From: Ischnura elegans
Lineage: Eukaryota > Arthropoda > Insecta > Odonata > Coenagrionidae
Assembly (NCBI RefSeq): GCF_921293095.1
Contig: NC_060251.1
Span: 93,358,566-93,422,565 of the forward strand
Direction of reading: 5' to 3'
DNA length: 64,000 nt
Part shown: one piece after another, positions 11,071 to 19,995 of the stretch
Layout: each line of letters begins with the position of its first letter
Position numbering within the stretch: the stretch's first letter is position 1
The notes under the pieces: generated by a model
The model's input: only the letters and a program-made list of their open reading frames with translations
Databases searched by the model: none
What the model was told of the DNA's origin: nothing
Translations under genes and position numbers: made by a program

Positions 11071-11560
11071 TACTTAATGATATAGAGTGTATCTGATCAG
11101 AATATAAGAACAGGTTGCGGAGTTATTGTTTTCATGAACAAAAAATGGAAAAATATCATCAGAGAATATTCTTTCGTAAACGAATGGATAATAACTGTGC
11201 GACTCAAATTTGATAGGGGTTATTTAACAATACTTGGAACATATGCACCTGAACATGGGAAAAAGCAAGAAACGGATATTTTCTATGAGACATGGCAAAA
11301 AGAAATGGGGAAGTTGAATAATAGGGACTACTTAATACCTACTAGCTGGTGATCTAAATGGTAGAATTGGGAAAGAGCCAACTCCAAAATTGATTGGAGT
11401 ACATGGAGAAGACCATTTGAATCAAAATGGAAGTAAATTAAGAGCATTTATAACTTTTAACGAATTAAAAGTAACAATCACATTTTTCAAGAAAAGCGAT
11501 ATCAATAAATTTACCTGCTCAGCCAGGATCACCGATTCCTAATCTTCTATATTATTTCTA
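11071..11560 (+). pseudogene. Second RTE-type LINE: endonuclease fragment
   Basis: The plus-strand frame at 11134-11352 reads MNKKWKNIIREYSF, then LTILGTYAPEHGKKQET. After a one-step frame change it continues as AGDLNGRIGKEPTP, GVHGEDHLNQNGSKLRAF and TFFKKSDINKFTCSAR. These are the core and C-terminal blocks of an APE-type LINE endonuclease (D-x-N as DLNGRIG). This family differs from the RTE-like family at 5-10 kb. Its polymerase N-terminal region appears downstream at 13440-14185, beyond a Penelope-like insertion. Confidence 0.75.
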
Positions 11561-11602
11561 CTGTATAGATACTTTTTTTCTCAACTTATACGCAACCAAA
11601 CT

Positions 11603-11614
11603 CTACAAATGAGG
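11603..11614. other. Left target-site duplication of the Penelope-like element
   Basis: CTACAAATGAGG occurs here and identically at 12811-12822, directly abutting both ends of the 1196-bp insertion. A perfect 12-bp match fixes the element borders. Confidence 0.85.
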
Positions 11615-11650
11615 AGCAAACTTAGTGCATGTCCACAGTAATTTTATTTG

Positions 11651-11693
11651 GTACGACGCGTTTCAGCGACCTTACTTCGCTATCATCAGGTAC
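11651..11693 (-). ncRNA. Hammerhead ribozyme motif in the PLE left arm
   Basis: On the minus strand the order is GTAC, CTGATGA, T, then hairpin AGCGA-AGTAAGG-TCGCT, then GAAACGCGTC and GTAC. GTAC/GTAC closes stem I. CTGATGA and GAAA are the conserved core, the five-pair hairpin is stem II, and the very short ACGCGT acts as stem III before the GTC cleavage triplet. Penelope-like elements are known to carry such minimal hammerheads. It lies downstream of the GIY-YIG frame on the same strand. One extra U sits between the core A and stem II, so cleavage activity is inferred, not shown. Confidence 0.7.
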
Positions 11694-11757
11694 AAAATGC
11701 CATATTTTCGTCAAGAAGTCATATATATATACAATCATGCAAATGGGAGGGGTATAT

Positions 11758-12507
11758 TTATGAGTCGGCGGAAGTGGGAGAGGGTTTGGGGGGGGTAAAG
11801 GATGGGGGAAGGGGGTGGGGAGGTGGTTGGGATACGTAAGGATTTGGGGTTCGGTTGAAGGTTTTGAGAGGGGGGAGGGCTAACAACGGGGAATGACTCA
11901 GGAACTCAATGTCATTCAAAAGATTTTCCTTGCGTTTTCTCCTCCTGGTAATTTCCCATTGCTCGAGTGCGTCGAGCCGACGTCCTTTTCCTTCGAAGGC
12001 CAGTATTTTAGGTTGGAAACTGCATGAATGGTTCTCGTTGATAAGGTGAGTGGCTAGCTGGGATTTGGTGTCTTTCTTATCAAAACATCTTTTGTGCTCT
12101 GCTGTCCTTACTTTGAAATTCCGACCAGTTTGTCCTACATATGTTGAGTCGCAGCTGATTGCATAAATGCCGGATCTTAAAAGAGGGTCCAATTTATCTA
12201 ATGATTTGTCAAATAATTTTTTAAGCGTCACTAGGGAATAAAAACAGAATTTAAAACGGTCTCTCGGGAAGCACTTGGAAACTTTGTATGACTCTTTACC
12301 TACGTATGGTAGCTTCACCCACTTCTTTGTGTTTGAGGTCTGCTTAAGGTCTGTGATTTCTTTAATGGCTTTTCTCCTTCGTGAATTCTGCAATATCCTT
12401 TCAATTAGAAACCCATCGTAGCCGTTGACAGAAGCAATGTGATGAATGTGGTTTAGTTCTTTGGCAAACTTCCCGTTGTTAGCCCTCCCCCCTCTCAAAA
12501 CCTTCAA
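11758..12507 (-). CDS. Penelope-like C-terminal region with GIY-YIG endonuclease
   Basis: The 249-residue open frame starts within the right inverted arm, so its first residues come from terminal repeat sequence and it is a fragment. It covers the linker after the PLE reverse transcriptase (FPRDRFKFCFYSLVTLKKLF). The GIY-YIG nuclease follows: GIYAISC, TYVGQTGRNF with the catalytic Arg region, RTAEHKRCF, a HLINENHSC block and the LEQWEITRRR helix with its Glu. The last 45 residues are proline-rich and are encoded by the left arm. The domain cleaves target DNA in this class. RT motifs are absent, so the copy cannot move by itself. Confidence 0.85.
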   Translation of the reverse strand: MKVLRGGRANNGKFAKELNHIHHIASVNGYDGFLIERILQNSRRRKAIKEITDLKQTSNTKKWVKLPYVGKESYKVSKCFPRDRFKFCFYSLVTLKKLFDKSLDKLDPLLRSGIYAISCDSTYVGQTGRNFKVRTAEHKRCFDKKDTKSQLATHLINENHSCSFQPKILAFEGKGRRLDALEQWEITRRRKRKENLLNDIEFLSHSPLLALPPLKTFNRTPNPYVSQPPPHPLPPSFTPPKPSPTSADS

Positions 12508-12671
12508 CCGAACCCCAAATCCTTACGTATCCCAATCACCTCCCCACCCCCTTCCCCCATCCTTTACCCCCCCCCCCAAACCCTCTCCCACTTCCGCCGA
12601 CTCATAAATATACCCCTCCCATTTGCATGATTGTATATATATATGACTTCTTGACGAAAATATGGCATTTT

Positions 12672-12715
12672 GTACCTGATGATAGCGAAGTAAGGTCGCT
12701 GAAACGCGTCGTACC
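12672..12715 (+). ncRNA. Hammerhead ribozyme motif in the PLE right arm
   Basis: This is the inverted copy of the left-arm motif, with the same core and stems: CTGATGA at 12676-12682, AGCGA/TCGCT at 12684-12688 and 12696-12700, and GAAA at 12701-12704. The predicted cleavage is after the GTC ending at 12710. No base differs from the left-arm motif by eye. The two motifs face each other across the element, so a read-through transcript would contain one active-sense and one antisense copy. Confidence 0.7.
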
Positions 12716-12810
12716 AAATAAAATTACTGTAGACATGCACTAAGTTTGCTCTTCATTTACCATTGTATCATTATGTTCCACAACATCTCACCGAACACCG
12801 TTGAATACAT

Positions 12811-12822
12811 CTACAAATGAGG
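12811..12822. other. Right target-site duplication of the Penelope-like element
   Basis: This is the second copy of CTACAAATGAGG, identical to 11603-11614. The sequence outside it (TACCAAAATGC) is where the pre-insertion site resumes. Confidence 0.85.
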
Positions 12823-13440
12823 TACCAAAATGCACAGAATTTATCAGAGAACATGAGACGGCATATTTTACTTCCTAAATATTGCTATTGTTTCCTAAAA
12901 TTGGTTTTAAATAATTAAAAAAAAACAAAGACTAGATATTCCTGACGTTAACGGCGCACAAACTGATACATTTGTTCATTTGCAACAATATTTCGCATTC
13001 TTTAAATAACTTTTATCAAAATGCGGCTGATTCCACATTCAAGTCTCCTGTTGATACGTAAGTATGAGTCATCATGTGCGTTTAACTGAGGATAGTGTAA
13101 TTACTCCCAATGTTGTGTTGAAAGAGGTCCTCTGACCTCAATTTGCACGTGAACATTACAATTAAATTCGTACATAAGACCCTGCCTTTTTTTTTCGACA
13201 TTTTAAAATTAGAAACGCGCCTATCCCTCTGTGGACCTGCATTGACAAGAGCGGGGGAGCCCGCTGGGAGCGGGCGCAGCACGCTCGTTGAATACATAAT
13301 TGTAAATTAAAAATTAGCCATAAGGATAACAAATGCACATGTATATAGAGGAGCAAATATGTGCATAGATCATTTCTATTTTAAGGTAAAAATACAACTA
13401 TGGGCAAGTTGGAAAACGCAAAATACGGAGAAGAAACAAT
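12823..13440. other. Unassigned spacer with a small GC-rich island
   Basis: This is AT-rich sequence between the Penelope-like element and the polymerase fragment of the second RTE family. A GC-rich palindromic stretch at 13245-13285 (GGGGGAGCCCGCTGGGAGCG) stands out. No frame above 97 codons and no recognisable domain were seen. It may be decayed middle sequence of the same LINE. Confidence 0.4.
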
Positions 13441-13467
13441 GCCAAGTAAAGAAAAATCAAAACATAC

Positions 13468-14185
13468 CCTCTAAAATAGAGTAGTATTCGAAAACTGTAC
13501 CAACACAGGATTACACAACTGCTCGAACAGATAAAACCAAGCCATGACATCAATAAGGAATGAGAAAATCTTAAGAAAGCTATCCTAAAAATAGCTAATG
13601 AAGTTTTGGGCACCAGAAATAAAAAGAAACGGAAAAGAGGTTTAAAAATCTGGAACGAAGAGATAACACAGGCCATTGAAAATAAAAACAAAGCATACAG
13701 AGAATACCTACAGAGAAAAACAGAGGAAACGAAATAAATAAATCACAACCTTAGAAACTGCACGAAAGTAATAATAAGGAAGGCACATATGATATCAATG
13801 GATAGATTTATAAGTGGTGTAAGGAGTGATTTTCATGGTAGACGAGAAATAGCATATAAACTAATGAAACATCTCAACAAAGCAGAGAAAGATACTGCTT
13901 AACTAAATGTTATACTGAATGAAGAATGGATGACCGACATTAGATGATACGATCAACACTCCAGATGAAACATTAGGAGTAGACCCTATTGACTTGAAAG
14001 AACTCAAATATGGTATGAATAAGGCAAAAATAGGAAATCTGCAGGCATAAATGGAATCGAATCAGAGCTAATAAAATATGGAGGTACATCCATACAAAGA
14101 AGAAAACTTGACATGGACAAAACTTGATATCCCAAAGGATTGGAATGTGGCTAAGGTTGTTTCATTGTTTTGAAAGGGAAAGAGA
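13468..14185 (+). pseudogene. Second RTE-type LINE: linker and RT N-terminus, copy 1
   Basis: Translated pieces read LKKAILKIANEVLGTRN, IWNEEITQAIENKNKAYREY and RKAHMISMDRF, then KAGINGIE-like residues of RT motif 0. NPENYRS follows before the match ends. This is the linker plus first polymerase blocks typical of RTE-type LINEs. Stops and frame breaks are frequent. The segment ends abruptly at about 14185 against a CR1-like fragment on the opposite strand. The same sequence with the same junction recurs at 27.15-28.23 kb. Confidence 0.7.
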
Positions 14186-14550
14186 AATAACCCAGAGAAT
14201 TACAGATCTTCCGTAGTATGTTGGCGTCCGTAAGATATGGCTAACTGCGTTAGAAAAGGCACTGCTCTGGAATTTATGAAAAAGGTTTAGCCTATTCTTT
14301 AATCTACAGTCTGACAGAGATTCCCATCCGAGTTTATCTAAGAGATCAGTTACACTAACATGACTATCGTAACGACCTTTCACGTACCTGGCAGACCTTC
14401 TTTGCACGCGTTCTAATTCTGTTATTAAGCCTTTTTCATGAGGGTCCCAAACACTGGAAGCGTATTACAAATGGGGTTTAACGAGGGAGAAGTAGTTAAT
14501 TTCTCTTTCTTTGTCGTCGCACTTTCCTAATATTCTTTTGAATCTTACTT
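14162..14550 (-). pseudogene. CR1/Jockey-like RT C-terminal fragment
   Basis: On the minus strand the reading is REINYFSLVKPHL, then (after a break) WDPHEKG, ELERVQRRSARYVKGRYDSH and LLDKLGWESLSDCRLKNRLN. These match the conserved end of CR1/Jockey-type polymerases, where YASSVWDPH and QRRAARFV blocks recur. The upstream end fuses in frame to the endonuclease of RTE-like copy 2 near 14548, giving the 69-residue chimeric frame at 14465-14674. A second copy is at 27.88-28.24 kb. Confidence 0.75.
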
Positions 14551-17340
14551 TGCCTTTCATGAGCCCTTGCTTGTGGTGTGAATCCGCATCCGCTGCAGGG
14601 AAGATGCGCGAGTTTTTCACACTATTCCTAAGTCTCTGTCTTACCATGATGTGGTCTATTTGATATCCTCCCACATCCCCTGGAATTTTTCATGCGTACC
14701 TTCGCCCTTTATGAATATTTTTTTCTCCTGCAAAGTTCTGCTACTTTCTCTCCCCTGTCTTTCCGTGATCAAGTCCAAATTTCGTTCCATCCCTCCAATG
14801 CTCGACTGAGGCGGTCCAGTCCCCCATCACTACCAGATGTTTCTTGCCCGGGGTGTCTCTAATTATTTCCTCGACATTTTCATACACCTCATTTACATTT
14901 TCCTCCCTATGATTGTTAGTGGTCATGTAAAATTGAACCACGACAAGGTTGGTGGGCCACGCTTCAATTTCTACCACCAGAATCCTATCGGTTACCTGGT
15001 CTATACCTATCACACGCTTACCCATCTTCCCGTTTATTACTAAAGCTACCCCTTGCTGGCTTTCCTCCCCACCACTATGTATAACCCTAATCGCTCTTGC
15101 TCGCTGGGGTGGCTCTGCCCCACAAAAGTGCTGCGGCCTGTTATATTCACGGTAGAATGTCTTACACTTTTTATTTGCAATTTGTTACTCGAGGATCGTT
15201 TACTTTTAAGCTGGCTACATTAGATATAAGCAATATTTCCACTTTCACGTAAAACGAGTGCATGGTACGTAGGCTTCAATATGAAATTAAATATTTATAG
15301 AGGAGAAACGTTTTTCTGAGGGACTAAAAAAGTAAAATAAATTTCTACGGGTCTGACAGAGTCTCTAAATTATTCAATTCAAATACAAAAAACGTTGAGA
15401 ACAAGTTCCACTGTAACAACCAATTCATACGTAATATCATAGCATAACGACTTTACGTATTACAATGAAAAACAGGTTTATTAATTATTTTTCACATAAC
15501 TCAAACAAATTCTTGATATATGAATAAGATGTGACAGCTGTTTCCCTTCGTAAGCTTTAGAGAGAATGCCACACGTAATAGAATTACGTAGGAACTGAAT
15601 ATCAATATCTAGTGCAAATGCTCTAGATGGAGATTCTTAGCATGAATTGGGGCGAGTATGACGTATTTTATCGAAATATTATTTATCTTGATCGCGAATG
15701 GTACCACTTTAGAAATACCTCTATTTAAAGTTTTAATGAATCGGGGTACACAAATATCTCCTATCAGCTTTAATGTCAAACGCAATGCGCAACAAAATCA
15801 TCTGGTGATCTAGAAGCAGATGACAACCTTTTGTGAACAAGACATAGTCTATGTGAAGTTTTCGATATTGTTTACAGCTAAATAACTTAGTCACTCAACG
15901 AGACGTGATTTTCGCAAGACAAACATTGAATAAGAAATGCCTTATGGAGCACTTATGCTCCATTTCGGATTATTCACTACCTTTGATGAACCAGGTCACG
16001 GATAAGATTGCACATTAAAAAGGGCATTAACGGAAATGAGAACGTAAACAAAAATAAAAAGTCATCGCCATCACAAACAATGAAAATAAAATCATTTTTC
16101 ACTACCTATATTTTATGGAAGTCTTGTTCGAAAGTCTTTCTACTACAATCGTGTATCGCCAACAAGACACGAACTATAGTCAGCAGCACGAATCATCCAT
16201 TGGAAATGACATTATATGCAGTTGTTAACTATGAAATTAATAACAACCACACTCTTGATGTAGGTAATATACCAAAAACAATAAGTAATTTCCTACCTTA
16301 CATATCTCCGCTTTTCATTCGTATCATATTAAAAACAAATATATGTAAACAAATGTTTGTTCATGTGAAAAGAAGACGTAAAGAAATCTACTTTTCAAAA
16401 ATTACTTTATAAATTTCCTACCTTATCTTTATCACTTTTTCGTTTTAATTCCTTCATCTTCTCTTTCAATTTAGCTTCTCTTGCATAAACAAAGGTGTTT
16501 CTATGATTATATGTTTCTGTGATCGCCGCGCCGCCATTGGATTTAGGTGGCCATTTTTTGAAATAATCTTCATACTCAATTTTATATGAATAGACAAATA
16601 ATTGGAAATTTAGTGTTTTTATAATTTTTCCTGGGGTTTCAGGCAATTTAAGAGGGCGTTTTCATTGGACTTTTTGCCTTATCCAGTCTCGTTCACCCCA
16701 AACATTTGTAAGAGTGAGTGAGTGGTCGTTAAGGGGCTTAATAGAATACAGATAACCATCACTCCAAATAGTCTTCACCATTCCTCCACCTCAACTCGCA
16801 TAATCATAAGATATCTATCCTCCCTTTATCCATTTTCCTTTTGATATTTTCAAACTTCTCCGCCCTCATCATTGTCCTCACATTCAACGTCCCTACATTT
16901 ATAGCCGACCTCTTCTTCTCCATCCTCTTGGTCTTCTTTTCTTCTCTATTCATTGCTGCTGCTGATGGTGATGATGATTAGTCTCTGCTACGATTTCGCA
17001 TGTTGACGATCCTGAGGACCTTGCCGACCTCGCTGCCGTGACCGACACCCGCCCTTCGAGGACGGGTCCAAGTCGATGAGAAGCCGACGCTCATTTGGTT
17101 GTACTCCATGTTTTCAGGGAATAGATAGTTGGTTGAGTTTCCCACTTCCATTCGAACAGTGTTTTTGTACGTGACACCATGACGTGGACTACCTTTCGTC
17201 TCGCTACTATCCTTCGACCTATCTGGCATGGGTGGCCCTGCCAGGAATAATTTAGAATTAATCCCGCCAGTGCAGCTCTAGGTGCCATAGGAACGCGCAG
17301 GCCTTTCTACCGCGACAATGGTTGTAGCCCAGACGAAAGG
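14550..17340 (-). mobile_element. RTE-like LINE copy 2 (minus strand), interrupted
   Basis: The 5' region starts near 17335 and matches copies 1, 3 and 4 (GAAAGG, TGCCATGGG-like, GATGAG blocks). The endonuclease start lies at 16800-16930 (INVGTWNVRT homologue, decayed). The endonuclease continues after an insertion (15087-16751) as GKRVIGIDQVTDRILVVEIE and VVMGDWTASVEHW at 14741-15025, then YQIDHIMVRQRLRNSVKN at 14560-14674. There is no polymerase: the copy ends against a CR1-like fragment. It preserves the pre-insertion site of the transposon in copy 1. Confidence 0.8.
15087..16751. mobile_element. 1.66-kb insertion in RTE-like copy 2, ATAACC duplication
   Basis: The insertion breaks the endonuclease of RTE-like copy 2. 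ATAACC stands on both sides (15081-15086 and 16752-16757), consistent with a 6-bp target duplication. Its middle (about 15540-16170) is a diverged, inverted relative of the TA-flanked element at 8173-9435: both share a block around ATATCTAGTGCA, a CATGAATTGGG-type block and a similar protein frame. That frame is 16008-16412 (+), 134 codons, with SPSQTMKIKSFFTTYILWK. The termini begin CTAATCGCTC and end ATAGAATACAG, with no clear TIR, so the class of the insertion is unknown. Confidence 0.5.
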
Positions 17341-17345
17341 CATTT

Positions 17346-18182
17346 AACATTACATACTCAAATTTGTTATTAATTATAATTACAAGTGACTCTTTGACAA
17401 TAGTCGTGACGACATTATATTTGAAATAAAACACAATAATTGCTTGGAAAAAAATCGATGTATTTTCATTTTCCACTACCTTAAATTTGAAACTTTCAAT
17501 TTTTCATAGCAAAAATTCATTGCATAGTTATTTCCGCACATCTGATTTTTAAATATTGTACTATTTAAATTTCGTGTTTATATTCAGTACATACTCAAAG
17601 GATTTAGGGTTGCTTGCTGAAAGTTACCAAAACAGTTTTACTGAAATGAGATAAAGAATGACAGAGAGTCTGAATTTATGTAGTTTTATTCAACATTCAA
17701 AGTATTGGTGACAACAGGGAGTAAATGAGGATTTTTTCGGAAAAGTTAAATAGGCAAATTAATTAATAGAATTCGGAAGAATACTGGAATTTATAATTTA
17801 AGACGTTTCATTACTAGTAATTTCAAGTGATGAACTGTCAGAAATATTAGATATTCGGTTTGCTATTTGAATATTGATTAAAATTTCATGTTTAGAGCCT
17901 ATCTGAGGGAACTGCTGTATGAATAATTCAACCATTCATAAAGTACATTTTATTTTTAATTTTCTTGGAAAACTCTCTCAATTCCTTTATGTTTATTAAA
18001 AGTCGTAATAAGCATGAAACCACAGTTAAAGGGAAAGTTAAAGGGAAAGTTAAAGGGAAACAGTTAAATGGAAAATTTATATGATTTGTTTCCTGTGTTG
18101 CATGGTTGGATACGTGGACTCTTGGTAACAGAGAATAAGATGAAGAAAATGCTCTTGAGATGTAAGGATAGGGGTGGTTAGG
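17346..18182 (-). repeat. Composite repeat copy D, distal arm (collapsed)
   Basis: The part at 17355-17700 matches 1990-2320 of copy A in the same orientation. The region equivalent to 2.3-4.0 kb of copy A is missing, so copy D is internally deleted. A block at 18125-18177 (TGCTCTTGAGATGTAAGGAT) recurs at 28270-28305 and sits exactly where the exon-like block is cut. No coding potential was seen. Confidence 0.55.
18024..18063. repeat. Short minisatellite, 12-bp unit
   Basis: GTTAAAGGGAAA is repeated three times in tandem, with a degenerate fourth unit after it (CAGTTAAATGGAAA). Confidence 0.85.
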
Positions 18183-18383
18183 AGGATGGGCAATTGGGCT
18201 CTACCGGATCAGGGGATGCACCCATGAGATGATGGCAATCAACTGGCACCGGAATATCCTCATCAACAGGAACAGAATCCAAACAAGTCGCCGTGATAAC
18301 CGATTCTTGATTCTTCTCGGTATCGAAAATGTAGTCTTCCTCTTTCTCCTCTTCAACTATCTTCTCCTTTTTCACACACGACC
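18183..18383 (-). other. Exon-like block, copy D (3'-truncated, acceptor lost)
   Basis: The first 67 codons of the 344-nt block survive without a stop: KKEKIVEEEKEEDYIFDTEK, then DSVPVDEDIPVPVD and GASPDPVEPNCPS. At 18182 it is cut by unrelated sequence and the donor is lost. The acceptor AG has become TG (actcctgGG), so this copy would not splice here. The open frame extends upstream past the block start to 18426. It is head to head with copy B across RTE-like copy 3. Confidence 0.55.
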
Positions 18384-19001
18384 CAGGAGTACGAATTAAT
18401 AAACAGTTGTAGATAGTTGTCATCACCTCGAAAGGTGATTACAGTTGCAGTACATATATAAATTTCAAAATACCCTTCTATCTGTATATGATCGGCATTA
18501 CGATTTCAATTTTATATTTTCTAGAATTCGAACTTGAGAATAGTATTTTTATCATGACTGATGTATCAGTCCTGGTCTACGCTCACGAAAAAAATAATTT
18601 CAACTGGAATATGAAAGGTTTTTCGCAAATGTCTGAAGTAGGGTTGGAGAAAGCATTTGAAAAACGATAAATACCAAAATTGGTCACACCATCGCACTTA
18701 CTTATTTGCTTTCCGATTCCGAAAATGAAGCAAACAATATCATAATACGCAATTCATACAACAGCATCCATATGCATAACTTATCCCCAATGTAAATGTA
18801 TTAGTCTAAGACTTTTTCTAAACAGGATTCATGTTTTCAATGTATTTTTTTCCTCACTATGCTGCCCTAAAGAAATAAAAAATCACGTGTTAGTCATACA
18901 TCAAGGAAATAATAATTTATTTACGTACACCTATAATTATATTGTATAATATTTGCTTCGTAAAAATCCTGTGCTTACCACAATAACCTTTCCCTTGGGC
19001 T
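18384..19001 (-). repeat. Composite repeat copy D, 5' arm
   Basis: The arm is the reverse complement, clearly diverged, of the 20.7-21.3 kb arm of copy B. It is nearly the same as 33226-33771 upstream of copy E. It lies directly against the 5' end of RTE-like copy 3. The junction (CTTACCACAATAACCTTTCC, then CTTGTCGCGGTGG) is the same at 33.74-33.78 kb, so the two loci share one ancestral rearrangement. The hairpin ATCACCT-TTCG-AGGTGAT sits at 18423-18440. Confidence 0.65.
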
Positions 19002-19995
19002 ACAGCCTTGTCGCGGTGGAAAGGCTTGCACGTTTCTATTACCCATAGAGCTGCACTGGCGGGATTAATTCTAACTTATTCACGGTAGGGCCACCCACGC
19101 CAGATAGGTCGAAGGGTGGGAGCCAGACGAAAGGTAGTCCACATGATGGCGACGCTCGAAAAACACTGCTGGAATGGAAGTGGGGAAACCCTACCAGCTT
19201 CCTCTTAGAAACTGGTAAAAGGTGTTCAAATCAGTGAGATTCGCGGATAATCAGACGTTGATTAGCCAGTCAGTGAGGGGGCTTCAGGCTCTAGTGGATG
19301 CGTTATACGAGCGTTGAGAGGAGCATGGGATGAGGATTAATTACAATAAAACTAAGGTTATGCGGTTTTGTATAGCACCTCGAGCGAGGACTGTGAGACT
19401 TAAGATAAAGGTGGGTGGTGAAAAACTGAAGCAGGTTGAGCATTTCAACTATTTAGGCAGTACGTTAGAGGAAAATGGATACAGTAGTAAGGACATTAGG
19501 AAGAGAATTGCATTACCAAATGAGGCATACATGAACAGCAAGGAGCTTATGAGAGGATGTAAGAGTGTAAAGAAAAGGTTATTGAAGAGTTTGATCTACG
19601 GTGCAGAAACGTGGACATTGAGGAAAGAAGACGAGAGAAGATTTGAGGCATTCGAGATGTGGGTATGGAAAAGAATGGATAGGGTGAAATGGACGGAGAG
19701 GATAAGGAGCGACGAAGTGCTGGATATGGTTGGCGAGGAGGGGCAGCTTTTAGATGAGGTACGAAGGAGACAGAATGTTTGGATGAGGCGAATACTTAGC
19801 GGGGAGGGGAAAATGGTGTTCGTGGGTAGAATGTTAGGGAAATGAAGGAGGTGAAGGAAAAGAATAGGATTTTTAGATGGATTGAAAGGGAGTAGGCCTT
19901 ACAGTGAATTGAAGATGGTAGCGCTGGAAGGAAAGGGAGGCCCAGATCACTTGCCCAGCCATTGAGACCTTCCTTAATCGGTAAAATACTGTAAT
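19002..19995 (+). mobile_element. RTE-like LINE copy 3 (plus strand), internally deleted
   Basis: The 5' untranslated region (19002-19215) is joined directly to RT motif C and the C-terminal domain. The endonuclease and most of the polymerase are missing. The tail reaches the TAATTATTATGA-like end near 19995. The element separates copies D and B of the composite repeat. Copy 4 at 33772-35175 occupies the same position between copies E and C but has a different internal deletion, so the deletions came after the locus was duplicated. Confidence 0.85.
19216..19845 (+). pseudogene. RTE-like RT motif C and C-terminal domain, copy 3
   Basis: The reading starts SVRFADNQTLISQSVRGLQA (motif C altered from FADD to FADN). 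A stop follows near 19316, after which a frame is open from 19330 to 19845. That frame contains MRINYNKTKVMRF, HFNYLGSTLEENGYSS, IRKRIAL, GAETWTLRKEDERR and FEMWVWKRMDRVKW, then DEVLDMVGEEGQLL and RRQNVWMRRIL. This is the most complete C-terminal end of the family in the window. Confidence 0.88.

Larger units (their letters stand above)
11615..12810 (-). mobile_element. Penelope-like element, 5'-truncated, inverted-arm form
   Basis: A 1196-bp insertion is flanked by a perfect 12-bp duplication, CTACAAATGAGG, at 11603-11614 and 12811-12822. Its ends form a near-perfect inverted repeat of about 280 bp (11615-11896 and 12474-12754). Each arm carries one hammerhead ribozyme motif. The unique centre encodes, on the minus strand, the end of a Penelope-type protein with its GIY-YIG endonuclease. 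The reverse transcriptase core is missing. Arms, ribozymes, GIY-YIG and a TSD of this size together fit Penelope-like elements, whose copies often carry an inverted partial terminal repeat. Arm identity suggests a recent event. Confidence 0.88.
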
